Part shown: piece after piece, positions 21,613 through 32,879 of the stretch | Numbering within the stretch: position 1 is the stretch's first letter | Layout: each line of letters begins with the position of its first letter | NCBI GenBank assembly: GCA_033782935.1 | Contig: JAWQEG010000727.1 | Location: 220,587-284,586 of the forward strand | DNA from: Petrolisthes cinctipes | Taxonomy: Eukaryota > Arthropoda > Malacostraca > Decapoda > Porcellanidae | Reading direction: 5' to 3' | Length of the DNA stretch: 64,000 nucleotides | Made by a program: the position numbers and the translations under genes | Notes under the pieces: generated by a model | Database searches by the model: none | The model's input: the letters and a program-made list of their open reading frames with translations, nothing else | Told to the model about the DNA's origin: nothing

Positions 21613-23815
21613 CATACCAAGATATGCAGCCCTACACCTGACTCTGCTATCAGACAGTTTGGACAGTGGCTGATACAGTACCTGTGGACTGAGGTACTAA
21701 CTGTTAGTAACGTTGACAGGAAGTGGGAGAATTACCAAACTACTATCACTCAGGCCTACTACCACTTCTTTCCTCCCATGGATAACACCACCGATTAAGA
21801 GGCTGATGGAGCAGCGCAACAAGGCGTTCTATAATGACAGGAGGAGGTATAACACCCGCTGGATAACAAGGTCATCAGAGAAATTAAAGCTGCCAAGGTG
21901 TACTACCCAACAAAAATTCACCACCTTAAACAAACCAACATCAATCAGTGGTACAACAAATTAAAGGACCTGTGTGGGATGGTGTAAAAGTCACCGTCTA
22001 TTCCCTGTGTTGACGGACATACCAGCAAGGAAGTAGCTAATCTTATCAATGACCATTTCACCAGGATCTGTCAAACCCTGCCCAGACTGGACTCAGCCCA
22101 ATAACCAGCTTACCTACCCTCCATCCCTCCCCCACACATTAATGAGCACGAGGTCTACTATAAGCTCTTAATTAAGCTATAAGCTGAAACGCTCCACTAC
22201 CCATATTGACCTTCCCGTGAGCTTGCTGTTGAGCTTGCAAAACCCATTTGTTCAATAATTAATGCATCACTTAGTCAGAGTAAATGCCCACAGGATTGGA
22301 AGACAGCTTCCGTTACTCCAATACCAAAAGTTTCAAAACCCCAGTCACTTAATCAATTAAGACTCATTGCTATAACCCCCCTCCCGAGCCTGTTATGTGA
22401 AAGCTTTGTGTTCGACTGAGTTTCAGCCAACATCTCAAATGCAATTGACCCCCAACAATTTGGAAATATGAAGTCATCATCAACCCCCCATTGTTTCATA
22501 AGCCTGCGACACTTTATATACAGTAACCTGGAAAAAAGAAAGACCTCAGTTGCCCTTATATTCATAGATTTCAGAAAGGCTTTTGATCTAGTAGACCATA
22601 TTGTAGTACTATGGAAAGCTCTTGATATGGGAGAGGAGCACAGTCTAGTGGCATGGCTGGCAAACTTCCTGTGTGACAGACGTCTGGCAAACTTCCTGTG
22701 TGACGACAGACGTGAGGTAGTGCGTCACCAGGGTGCAGTATCTATACACCAACATCTCTCGTGTGGTGTGCCCCAGGGGACCAAGATGGGACCCCTGTGC
22801 TTCCTCATCCTAATCAATGACGCCTTAACTGACACAATTTTTCGCTGGAAATATGTGGATGACTCAACCGTTGGGACAGTCATCAATAACTTGTCTCCTG
22901 ACTACCACCTCCTGCAACAACACCTCACCAACCTCCAGACGTGGACCAACAACAACAACGTCTCCATCAACCACGGCAAGAAAGTAGTGATGCAGTTTCA
23001 CACGGCTATCACACCCCCACCACTACCAGTGATAACACTAGGACAGCAACAACTACAAATAGTGGACACCACCAAACTATTAGGTGTCATGCTGGATGAC
23101 AAACTGAACTGGAAAAGTCATATCAGCACCATCATCCAGTCAGCCACATACCGCCTGTATATACTAAGACGACTCAAGTCCCTAGGCACACCCCTAAAGG
23201 AGCTGGTAGGAATACACCACACCTTCATCATCCCCAAGCTGACATACGCCTCCCCCACCTGGTGTTCATCCATCAACCAGACACAGAGGCAGCAGCTGGA
23301 GGGGGTACAAAAAAGGGCATGTCATATAATTCTGGGTACGGCATACATCACCTACCAACAAGCCCTGGATACCCTCAGAATACCATATCTTGTCACCAGA
23401 CACCAGCAGCTCCTCTGGGACTTCAGTAAACAGTTGCTAATCCACCCACGCCATAGAGACCTCCTCCCACCCACCATTCCCAAACCCCGCCACGTCTGTC
23501 ACTACAACCTACTCAAACCCATCAGAGCTAGGACAGACAGATACAAAAATAGTCCCATCCCCACAATAGTCTCTCTAATAAACCAAAAGCACATGTAAAT
23601 ATTTGTACTATGTCCATGTGTGAGTGAACATGCGTGATTGTAATTGTGTACGTCTGTGTGTTGGTTTGGTATTTGTTTATGTCTGGTCATTTATAGGTAT
23701 CTATAAAGTATAACCTATTTGCATCACCATTTTACAATGTATATTTTCAGCCCTTGGCTGCCTGTACCAAATAAACATTTTATTATTAATGTTGTTATTA
23801 TTATTATTATTAATA
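21613..23815 (+). mobile_element. LINE-A (CR1/L2-like), 5'-truncated copy
   Basis: Starts inside the endonuclease linker (matching 44050 of the full copy at 42992-46290) and ends with the same 3' UTR, cccttggctgcctgta, followed by an ATT-rich tail. Microsatellite-like 3' tails and no poly-A fit CR1/L2 elements. Frameshifts and stops before 22468 break the coding sequence. It lies within the AC minisatellite. Confidence 0.88.
22468..23598 (+). pseudogene. LINE-A reverse transcriptase, partial ORF
   Basis: This 376-codon frame begins within the RT and keeps FIDFRKAFDLVDH, CGVPQGTKMGPLCF, and KYVDDSTVGT, the catalytic box. A tandem duplication of about 30 bp near 22665-22715 repeats LANFLCDRR. 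The C-terminal thumb and tail match the full LINE-A ORF. The start codon is only an internal Met; the true protein starts upstream, where the frame is broken, so this copy is dead. Confidence 0.9.
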
Positions 23816-23948
23816 TACCAAAATATTATGCATATATATGTATTACGTTACGTTACGTTTATGCAGTCCATCGTGGCCGATGACGACATTCGATGTCCCC
23901 CGATGATTTCAAGGATGAATGGTGACGAACCAGTGAGAACTTGTCAAT

Positions 23949-26006
23949 TCATGGATGTTGTTGTCTTTGTCGTCTCCGATGAGCGTTTTTGTGGCTCAGG
24001 AAGACTATGCGTGATTTGCACACCTTGCCACACGTTGCACATATTAGTTGAGGGTCTGGAACTGCAGCAGCAACTGGCCCGGCGTGACGCTGTTGTCTCT
24101 TCAGGGTACGGTGTGTTCTCCAGGCTTCCTCCAGTGTACCAACTCCACCCTTTATTTTTGATCGCCATTGTGTCTTGTCTGTAGCTAAGGCTTCGAGTGT
24201 CCCAGGGTTCATATTGCATCTCTTCAGTGTCGTTTTTGCTTGGTCCTTGTACCTTTTCTTAGGTCCTCCCGGTCTTCTTGGACAATTTAGTAACTGACCA
24301 TACAGTACTTGTCTGGGAAGACGATCTTCTGGCATCCTTATGACATGGCCAAGCCAACGTAGCTGCCTCTGTGCTACCATGGGTTCAATGCTGGTGGTGT
24401 TTGTCCGCTCAGTTATCTCCGTGTGTGGAATACGGTCTCTCCAGGTGAGACCTAATATCTTCTGTAAGCATGAGATATGGAAGCGTTGTAGTTGCTTCAA
24501 ATGGTACTGATAGTATGTCCAAGTCTCTGCACCGTACAGAAGGGTGGATATACACACTGCTTCATACACTTTAATTTTAGTTTCTAGTTTCAGATGTTTA
24601 TTTTGAAATACTCGGTCCCTTAATCTGCCAAATGACCGCGCTGCTTTGTTGATGTTATCGAAGACATCTTCGTCTATTCTGCTGGATGGGGTTACAACAC
24701 TGCCCAAATATTTAAAATTTGAGACAGTTTGCAGTTGTGTACCATCCAATGTAAATATTGGCACCTCTTGATTGGGATCGGTATTACAAATCATTACTTC
24801 TGTCTTTCTGGCATTGATCTGCATCCCCAGTGATCTATATATATTAGAAAAGACATCAAGGATGTGCTGCAATGACTGGGGAGTGTGGGAAATAATGGCA
24901 GCATCATCAGCATATTGTAGTTCTATAATCTGGCGTATGGAGGTTTTTGTGTGGGCTTGTAGTCTACGGATGTTGAAGAGACTACCATCAAGCCTATACT
25001 CAAGTTGTATACCATCCTCAGCATATAAGGAGTTCTGTGCTAATGTCATTATAACAGAGGCAAAGATGTTAAATAGTACAGGGGCGAGAACATCACCCTG
25101 TTTGACTCCTACCTCCACTGGAAAGGGTGGAGATTCCAGGCCACCAATACATACTTTAGCTTGCATGTTATTATGAAAAATTTTCAACATGTTTAAGAAT
25201 TTAGGAGGAACTTCGTATTTAGTAAGAATTTTCCATAGCAGATCCCAGGGCACAGTGTCGAAGGCTTTTTTCAAGTCAATAAATACAATATAAAGGTCTT
25301 TGTTTTGTTCCATACATTTTTCTTGTATTTGTTTTAGAGTAAATATCATGTCTACGGTGCTCCTGTTCTTCCTGAAACCACACTGTGAATCTGGTAAAAC
25401 TGCTTCTGATATGTGAGTCACAAGACGAGAGAGCATAACCCGAGCAAGGATCTTACCTGCAACCGAGAGGAGAAAGATTCCTCGACTGTTGTTGCAGTCT
25501 TCTCGATCTCCCTTGTTTTTATATATAGGGATGATATTAGGGTCCACCCACAGTTTGGGCAATTTCTCGCCCCTCCACAAAGCACATATAAAATTGTGTA
25601 GCTGTAACTTCAATAAGTACCCACCATACCTAAACACTTCCCCGGGGACACCATCTGGTCCACACGCTTTTCCATCTTTCAGGTGTTTGATGGCATTACA
25701 GACTTCATAATATCCAGGGATCGTGTCCAGGTTCTGAATGAGAGGTAAATCCGGTAACAAATCTAGGATGAATTCATCCACGTCATTGTGGTGATTGAGT
25801 AAGGTATGAAAATGTTCAGCCCACCGGTCCAGAATTTTGCCTCGTTCTCTGTGAATGGTCGTACCATCTACAGACCGAACTGAATCAAGCCGGTTTCTTC
25901 TGGGTCCATAGACTGATTTAAGGGCATTATAAAAACCTTGCATGTTATTGGTATCCGCAAAGGCTTGTATTTCTTGAGCTCGCTCGATCCACCAGCAATT
26001 TTCCAT
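23949..26006 (-). CDS. RTE LINE reverse transcriptase with C-terminal C2H2 finger
   Basis: A 685-codon open frame. Residues 150-220 hold NIIPIYKNKGDREDCNNSRGI and CGFRKNRSTVDMIF; 240-256 hold VFIDLKKAFDTVPW; 298-310 GVKQGDVLAPVLF; and 365-368 the catalytic YADD. The thumb has RQLRWLGHVIRMPEDR. At 656-676 is CATCGKVCKSRIVFLSHKNAH, a C2H2 zinc finger (C-x2-C-x12-H-x3-H), likely for nucleic-acid binding. The RT domain itself looks intact, but the upstream linker is frameshifted, so the Met start here is internal to the original protein. Confidence 0.9.
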   Translation of the reverse strand: MENCWWIERAQEIQAFADTNNMQGFYNALKSVYGPRRNRLDSVRSVDGTTIHRERGKILDRWAEHFHTLLNHHNDVDEFILDLLPDLPLIQNLDTIPGYYEVCNAIKHLKDGKACGPDGVPGEVFRYGGYLLKLQLHNFICALWRGEKLPKLWVDPNIIPIYKNKGDREDCNNSRGIFLLSVAGKILARVMLSRLVTHISEAVLPDSQCGFRKNRSTVDMIFTLKQIQEKCMEQNKDLYIVFIDLKKAFDTVPWDLLWKILTKYEVPPKFLNMLKIFHNNMQAKVCIGGLESPPFPVEVGVKQGDVLAPVLFNIFASVIMTLAQNSLYAEDGIQLEYRLDGSLFNIRRLQAHTKTSIRQIIELQYADDAAIISHTPQSLQHILDVFSNIYRSLGMQINARKTEVMICNTDPNQEVPIFTLDGTQLQTVSNFKYLGSVVTPSSRIDEDVFDNINKAARSFGRLRDRVFQNKHLKLETKIKVYEAVCISTLLYGAETWTYYQYHLKQLQRFHISCLQKILGLTWRDRIPHTEITERTNTTSIEPMVAQRQLRWLGHVIRMPEDRLPRQVLYGQLLNCPRRPGGPKKRYKDQAKTTLKRCNMNPGTLEALATDKTQWRSKIKGGVGTLEEAWRTHRTLKRQQRHAGPVAAAVPDPQLICATCGKVCKSRIVFLSHKNAHRRRQRQQHP

Positions 26007-26113
26007 CCGTCTAAGCTGTTGTTGCGCTTCTGCCCTGAGGTCCTTCCACCGTTTGGCCAGTGTTTCTGATTGAGGGTTGGCTAGGAAGGCATCATGGGCT
26101 CTTCGCTTTCTCT

Positions 26114-26545
26114 CTAATAACTCATGGATATGTGTTGAATTTTGATCGAACCAGTTCTTTCCTTAAGGCCTAATGTTTCTTCTGTGGCTTCCTTTATGAT
26201 GGAACAAAACCGTTCCCATTCTACATCTGGGTCGTCGATGTCGTCTGCATAACCGTTGACTGCAGTAGCTAGTTTGTCCCCAATTTTTCCCCGTAATTGA
26301 TTTCTTGTTTCGGGACTCTTAAGTGCAGCAAAATTTAGTTTTTTAGCTGGTGCCTGTCTACGTACAGGGGGTCTAACTTTCATTCTCATCTTAGATCTGA
26401 CAAGGCGATGGTCAGTCCAGCATTCTGCTCCTCTCATTACTCGTGTGATGGTTATGTCACTGATATCTTTCCTTCTGGTGATGACATAATCCAGCATGTG
26501 CCAGTGGCCTGATCGAGGGTGTTTCCAGGTGTTTTTATATTTGTC
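26114..26545 (-). pseudogene. RTE LINE endonuclease C-terminus and linker
   Basis: Following the stop at about 26543, the frame reads DYVITRRKDISD then CWTDHRLVRSKM, the S/T-D-H catalytic box of the endonuclease (here TDH). A basic linker follows, then a frameshift near 26150 ends this frame at ISMSY. The linker continues in the RT frame, so one base was lost. Confidence 0.82.
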
Positions 26546-27220
26546 TTATTGTTGATAAATGGTGTTCGTTATAACCATTTCGTGCTCGGCACACAGTGTC
26601 AGTAGTCTCAACCCATTAGAATTCATGCTGCCTGTGCCATGTTGTCCGATGGCACCATCCCATAAGTCCTTGTTTCTCCCCACGCGTGCATTAAAATCCC
26701 CCATCAGTACAACTTTGTCACTCCTATTGATGTTATGAAGCACTGTGTCCAGGGAGCTGTAAAATCTGTCTTTTGTGTCTTCATCAGAATTCAGCGTTGG
26801 AGCATACGCACTTATGAGTGTGATATAATGGCCTTTAACAAGGGGTATTCTCCAGGTCATTAGCCTCTCATTTATGGCGGTTGGGCCCTCTGGTATGTTG
26901 GTAAGAAGCTTAGTTTTAGCAGCAAACCCCACCCCGTGAATCCTGGGCTCCTCCTCATTCAGCCCCCTCCAGTAAAAGGTGTAACCTTCTCCAATCTCCT
27001 CAAGAGGGTCTTCCCCAGGAAATCGAGTATCACTTAATGCAGCAAAATCGATGTCATATCTGCGCAGTTCATGTGCAACAATCGCGGTTCTTCTGGCTGG
27101 TCTTGTGCCATTGGTAGTTTGGTCCATCAGGATACGCACATTCCATGTGGCTAGATTTACATTAGATTTATACTGTTTGCTATCGCTTTGGGCGTTGACT
27201 GTATGACCGCGACAAGCCAT
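26546..27220 (-). pseudogene. RTE LINE endonuclease (APE-like)
   Basis: A 224-residue frame with the apurinic-endonuclease signatures LATWNVRILMD, AALSDTRFPG, ISAYAPTLNSDEDTKD, and VVLMGDFNARVG. It nicks target DNA to prime reverse transcription. This family is often annotated in animals as craniofacial development protein 2-like, which is a retroelement mislabel. It ends at an in-frame TAA after NTIYQQ; the reading resumes in the same frame after the stop with the rest of the endonuclease, so this is a nonsense mutation. Confidence 0.88.
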
Positions 27221-27955
27221 CTAGTCCTTGGCGGAGGGACGATTTTTAGGCAACCTTTTTTATGCCCTTCCCTGATTGAGGGAAAGCTTCGCAGACCCTA
27301 AACAGGACAGCTTTGTCGCGACATACGACTGCCGAAGATGAATGCCACTCCTTCCCATTCATCAGCGACCATATGGCACGCGCCGCCTCCGTGCAGAGCT
27401 CAGACTAAGGGCCTCCAGCACCAACGCATGCCTGCCCCCACCGTCCTGCTCCATCGCCAGAGGACTTTTGGGTGTCGAAGGATGAGATATGAAAGGGATG
27501 AGTTGTGAAAGGGAACAAAGTGCAAGCCCATGTGAGTAGATTAATGTGAGTAGTAGGCTTGGGCTTTCCTATACTCACAGCCTTGACAGAACCAGCAGTA
27601 ATCAGATGGCAAGTGAACCTCGACGATCTGTCTGCTAGCACCGCTGCAGGGGAATCGCCGATATGACAGAAAGTAGGTATTCTGTCATCCGCCTCAATGC
27701 ACATACCCAGTGCATGCTCTTTCCTCGGGGGAGCACCCGAAGCCCTTGTCTCAGCAGACTATCCCACAGGGCATTTGGGTCCCCTCACTTGGTTTAGCCC
27801 ATCAGCCGAGATGGTTAACCGGGGTGTGGCGCTAGGAGCCAGTCAAGTGAGAATTGAGGAGTCAGTGACGTCCAGTGTCCTGTGGCCACCCATACGGGTG
27901 CGGCTGGCCCAGTGACAAAGGTACTACGCCTCCTGACATCCCCCATGCACCCCAT

Positions 27956-28250
27956 ATATATATGTATTAACACATACACACACACACATACCTAATAGAA
28001 TATACACACATATGTATTAACACACATACTCATACATACACACACGTATGTATTAACACACATACTCCTACACACACATATGTATTAACACACACACATA
28101 TACACACCAATACCCTAATAGTATACACACATATGTATTAACACACACACACACATACACACGTATGTATTAACACACACACATATACACACACATACCC
28201 TAATACTATACACACATATGTATTAACACACACATATACACACACAGAAT
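27956..28250 (+). repeat. AC-rich minisatellite, right part
   Basis: Units contain tatgtattaacacacacaca and taatagtatacacac, as in 21445-21612. The sequence after it (aataactcaacctttactta) resembles the one before the left part (atgactcaacccttactta), so the array is bounded by a short direct repeat. Confidence 0.85.
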
Positions 28251-28344
28251 GGTAACAGTAGTAATAACTCAACCTTTACTTATCATGGTGTGAAAATTTT
28301 TACTAAGTTGTATAGATTAGTGAACAGCAAGTTGATGTTGTGGT

Positions 28345-28530
28345 TTCATTAGAGAGAGAGAGTTGTGTGTGTTGGCATGGGTGTGTGTGCCTGTGTGTGT
28401 ACATCTGTGTGCTTGGGCGTGTGCGTGCCTGTGTGTGTACGTGCGTGTGTGTACGTGTGTGCCTGTGCGTGCATGCATGCGTGTGTGTTCGTGCTTGCAT
28501 GCACGTGCGTGCGTGTGTGTTTGTGGAGGG
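28345..28530 (+). repeat. (GTGC)/(GT) microsatellite
   Basis: Alternating gtgtgtg, gtgcgtg and catgcatgcgtg. Cysteine-rich and histidine-rich reading frames in it are artefacts of the repeat. Confidence 0.92.
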
Positions 28531-28763
28531 GGGGATCTGATCGAGGTGGTAGGATAATTTGTACATGGATGACTTCCATTCATCCCTGGTTTTGATCTGT
28601 GATCACAATATAATTAATAATTAATTGGTTGTTGGTGAATCTGACATTACATGATAACATTAATATTAATATATTAATATACACCTTTATATGTACAGTC
28701 CTCAGGGACATCTGAAACACTGTACATGTTTCCAATATTAATAAACACCTTTATATGTATAGT

Positions 28764-29056
28764 GCTAACCTAACCTAACCTAACCTAACCTAACCTTTAT
28801 ATGTTTAGTGCTAACCTAACCTAACCTAACCTAACGTTTATATGTACAGTGCTAACCTAACCTAACCTAACCTAACCTTTATATGTATAGTGCTACCCTA
28901 ACCTTACCTAACCTTTATATGTACAGTGCTAACCTAACCTAACCTTTATATGTACAGTCCTAACCTAACCTAACCTAACCTTTATATGTACAGTCCTAAC
29001 CTAACCTAACCTAACCTTTATATATACAGTCCTAACCTAACCTAACCTAACCTTTA
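28764..29056 (-). repeat. TTAGG telomere-type minisatellite
   Basis: Eight blocks of two to six CCTAA pentamers (TTAGG on the minus strand) are separated by a linker of about 16 bp, tttatatgtacagtgc or close variants (tagtgc, cagtcc). TTAGG is the ancestral arthropod telomere repeat. The linker makes this an interstitial minisatellite and not a chromosome end. Confidence 0.88.
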
Positions 29057-29070
29057 TATGTAGTCCTCAG

Positions 29071-29149
29071 GGTGTGGCTGGACATCTGAAACAATGGGTG
29101 AAGTTCCACTAGACCGGTCCATCTGTGGCCTGGTGGTCACAAAGGAAAG
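29071..29149 (+). other. Exon-like 79-nt stretch
   Basis: gtagtcctcag precedes, and gaaag followed by gtaagt closes it, giving consensus-like acceptor and strong donor. One frame is open throughout and contains an ATG in good context (aacaATGG) at 29094, encoding GEVPLDRSICGLVVTKE. The composition is ordinary and not repeat-like. No flanking exon was recognised and part of the upstream (gacatctgaaaca) is duplicated near 28710, so it could be chance. Confidence 0.25.
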
Positions 29150-29156
29150 GTAAGTA

Positions 29157-29278
29157 ACACACAGACACACACAGACAACACATGACCTATTCACTGGTCC
29201 AAGTGTTCTTATCCCTGGTCATTATCACTCTCAACACACACACAGACACACACAGACAACACATGACCTATTCACTCT
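29157..29278 (+). repeat. Direct duplication of about 44 bp
   Basis: The stretch ending gacaacacatgacctattca occurs at 29157-29199 and 29235-29277, each led by (CA)/(CAGA) repeats. Confidence 0.85.
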
Positions 29279-29381
29279 CTCCCTCAGATAATAAAATATA
29301 TCTATAAAAGAGAGGCGTCTGTCTGTGTGTGTTTGTCTGTGTGAAATTTTCTCCCAAACCAAAAGAAATAGACGGAACAAA

Positions 29382-30151
<770 letters not shown>

Positions 30152-31720
30152 GTAATATATTGCAACAATAAATAGATGGTGGAAGGTTTCATTGCATAAC
30201 ATGGTAATATATTGCAACAATAAATAGATGGTGGAAGGTTTCATTGCATAACATGGTAATATATTGCAACAATAAATAGAGGGTGGAAGGTTTCATTGCA
30301 TAACATGGTAATATATTGCAACAATAAATAGATGGTGGAAGGTTTCATTGCATAACATGGTAATATATTGCAACAATAAATAGAGGGTGGAAGGTTTCAT
30401 TGCATAACATGGTAATATATTGCAACAATAAATAGAGGGTGGAAGGTTTCATTGCATAACATGGTAATATATTGCAACAATAAATAGATGGTGGAAGGTT
30501 TCATTGCATAACATGGTAATATATTGCAACAATAAATAGATGGTGGAAGGTTTCATTGCATAACATGGTAATATATTGCAACAATAAATAGATGGTGGAA
30601 GGTTTCATTGCATAACATGGTAATATATTGCAACAATAAATAGATGGTGGAAGGTTTCATTGCATAACATGGTAATATATTGCAACAATAAATAGATGGT
30701 GGAAGGTTTCATTGCATAACATGGTAATATATTGCAACAATAAATAGAGGGTGGAAGGTTTCATTGCATAACATGGTAATATATTGCAACAATAAATAGA
30801 GGGTGGAAGGTTTCATTGCATAACATGGTAATATATTGCAACAATAAATAGAAGGTGGAAGGTTTCATTGCATAACATGGTAATATATTGCAACAATAAA
30901 TAGAGGGTGGAAGGTTTCATTGCATAACATGGTAATATATTGCAACAATAAATAGAGGGTGGAAGGTTTCATTGCATAACATGGTAATATATTGCAACAA
31001 TAAATAGAGGGTGGAAGGTTTCATTGCATAACATGGTAATATATTGCAACAATAAATAGATGGTGGAAGGTTTCATTGCATAACATGGTAATATATTGCA
31101 ACAATAAATAGAGGGTGGAAGGTTTCATTGCATAACATGGTAATATATTGCAACAATAAATAGATGGTGGAAGGTTTCATTGCATAACATGGTAATATAT
31201 TGCAACAATAAATAGATGGTGGAAGGTTTCATTGCATAACATGGTAATATATTGCAACAATAAATAGATGGTGGAAGGTTTCATTGCATAACATGGTAAT
31301 ATATTGCAACAATAAATAGAGGGTGGAAGGTTTCATTGCATAACATGGTAATATATTGCAACAATAAATAGAGGGTGGAAGGTTTCATTGCATAACATGG
31401 TAATATATTGCAACAATAAATAGAAGGTGGAAGGTTTCATTGCATAACATGGTAATATATTGCAACAATAAATAGAGGGTGGAAGGTTTCATTGCATAAC
31501 ATGGTAATATATTGCAACAATAAATAGAGGGTGGAAGGTTTCATTGCATAACATGGTAATATATTGCAACAATAAATAGAGGGTGGAAGGTTTCATTGCA
31601 TAACATGGTAATATATTGCAACAATAAATAGATGGTGGAAGGTTTCATTGCATAACATGGTAATATATTGCAACAATAAATAGAGGGTGGAAGGTTTCAT
31701 TGCATAACATGGTAATATAT
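30152..31720 (+). repeat. 52-bp satellite array, 30 units, with 11-unit higher-order period
   Basis: Thirty units of exactly 52 bp each begin gtaatatattgcaacaataa. Within what I can read they differ only at one site in the string atagaNggtgg (N = T, G or A). In order the 30 units read TTGTGGTT TTTGGAGGGTG TTTGGAGGGTG. Units 9-19 (30568-31139) and 20-30 (31140-31711) are therefore identical 572-bp blocks. The array shows recent expansion and block duplication, or an assembly duplication. Confidence 0.97.
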
Positions 31721-32403
31721 TAACAATTTTAGGATACATATAAAGGTTTGGCCCCCTTGCAGACTCAAGCTATTCCCTTGAAATTTTTCAACTGTCCCTT
31801 TTTCCTTATCTTTCCTTCTGGTTACTGTTTATCTTCTTTATTTCTTTTCTTTTCGTGTTAATGTCCTCCAGGACCAGTATGGCCTTCTTTCTTTCTTCCT
31901 CTTCATTTACTCAAACTTATTCATTATAATTGAATTGTATTGAGCACATGCATATCATACGTAGACATGAACGTCACTCTTTTATCTTCCATTATTCGGA
32001 GTATACTGGTAATAATTCATTACACAAACATTTTAAGGAACTTTCATTACCACCAGGTTATTCTTCCTTGCCATGCTACAATTGTCTACCATGACAAAGT
32101 TAAAATCATAGTGACAACAAAATAATAATCATAAAGTGGGTGGTGCACGAACACAATCTTTAAGGGTTATGGATGTTTTGGTATTGATTATTCCACCTTC
32201 TCTTTATTAGTAACTGGCAGGATAAAAATGACTTACTACATGACTCATATATATATATTTAATAAACAATTGCTGGCATGTAAATTATACTGTGACATAA
32301 ATTCTATATCAATTTTGTATAATACAGCAAATAACACTACTCGATCACTGTTGATGCTTTAGCATTTCAACTCAACCCCTGTTTCCATTTCACTCTGTAA
32401 TGA
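31721..32403 (+). other. Unassigned, with a possible SINE-like scrap
   Basis: 31740-31880 (aaggtttggcccccttg, then ttttcaactgtccctttt) resembles the SINE-like element at 53056-53257. The remainder, 31881-32403, shows no gene. Confidence 0.4.
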
Positions 32404-32740
32404 TTGGTTCGCCTCATGATCACACGTGGTTCGGGATTCAAGATTCTAGGTGGTTCAACATTGCCAACGTTAACTTATATACAGTTCGCGGAAGTGAAGC
32501 CAACTGTACATAAAAACTTCACATTTCGAAGATTACAATATCCTCTGAAGCTGTCATATGGAATGACTATTAATAAGAGCCAAGGTCAAACCATGACATC
32601 TATAAGGCTTAATCTCTCTGAAAATCCAGTCTTCACACATGGGCAGCTCTATGTTGTACTTTGACGTGTTGGAAATGCAGAGAACATCTATATATTGACT
32701 CCAAACCAAAAGACAAAAAAAAAATTGTGTACACTGAAGT
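32404..32740 (+). pseudogene. Helitron helicase C-terminus (Pif1-like)
   Basis: Encodes RRLQYPLKLSYGMTINKSQG and then FTHGQLYVVL, motifs V-VI of the Pif1-like helicase in Helitron Rep-helicase proteins. A TGA at about 32662 replaces the usual serine in the LSRVGN-type motif; the frame continues with RVGNAENIYILTPNQKT. It is a dead tail of a protein that would unwind DNA during rolling-circle transposition. Confidence 0.85.
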
Positions 32741-32824
32741 TTTGCAATGAAAGTTTGACCATAACACAGAAAAGTTTATGCTGTTTACGTTATATACAGG
32801 TTTTTTCAGTACATTCTTTACCCG

Positions 32825-32879
32825 CCGCACTACGACATCAGCTTAAAAATTGTTTTTTTAAGCTGATGTCGTAGTGCGG
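32825..32879. repeat. Perfect 25-bp hairpin
   Basis: Two perfectly complementary 25-base arms (32825-32849 and 32855-32879) beginning ccgcactacgacatcag surround a 5-nt loop. It lies exactly at the turning point between the helicase tail and its inverted copy, so it is the centre of a larger foldback. Confidence 0.92.

Larger units (their letters stand above)
23846..27955 (-). mobile_element. Full-length RTE-type LINE with 14-bp target duplication
   Basis: The 14-mer atatatatgtatta occurs at 23832-23845 and at 27956-27969, exactly flanking the element. On the minus strand it runs from a 5' UTR (27955-27221) through endonuclease and RT to a short 3' UTR ending in repeated cgtaa. Complete length, no poly-A and a simple-repeat tail are as in RTE elements. 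The AC minisatellite on both sides is one array split by it. One nonsense codon and one frameshift disable it. Confidence 0.88.

Noticed and set aside
26546..27220. Craniofacial development protein 2-like host gene
   Set aside because: The frame is the endonuclease of a complete RTE LINE with target duplication. The host-gene name is a known mislabel for such sequences.
30152..31720. Regular 52-bp repeats as a CRISPR array
   Set aside because: Units are contiguous and nearly identical with no unique spacers, and the window is eukaryotic. It is a satellite.
32825..32879. Perfect hairpin as a microRNA precursor
   Set aside because: It lies at the centre of a Helitron foldback, has perfect arms with a 5-nt loop and no mature-like asymmetry. 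It is better explained as a transposon palindrome.
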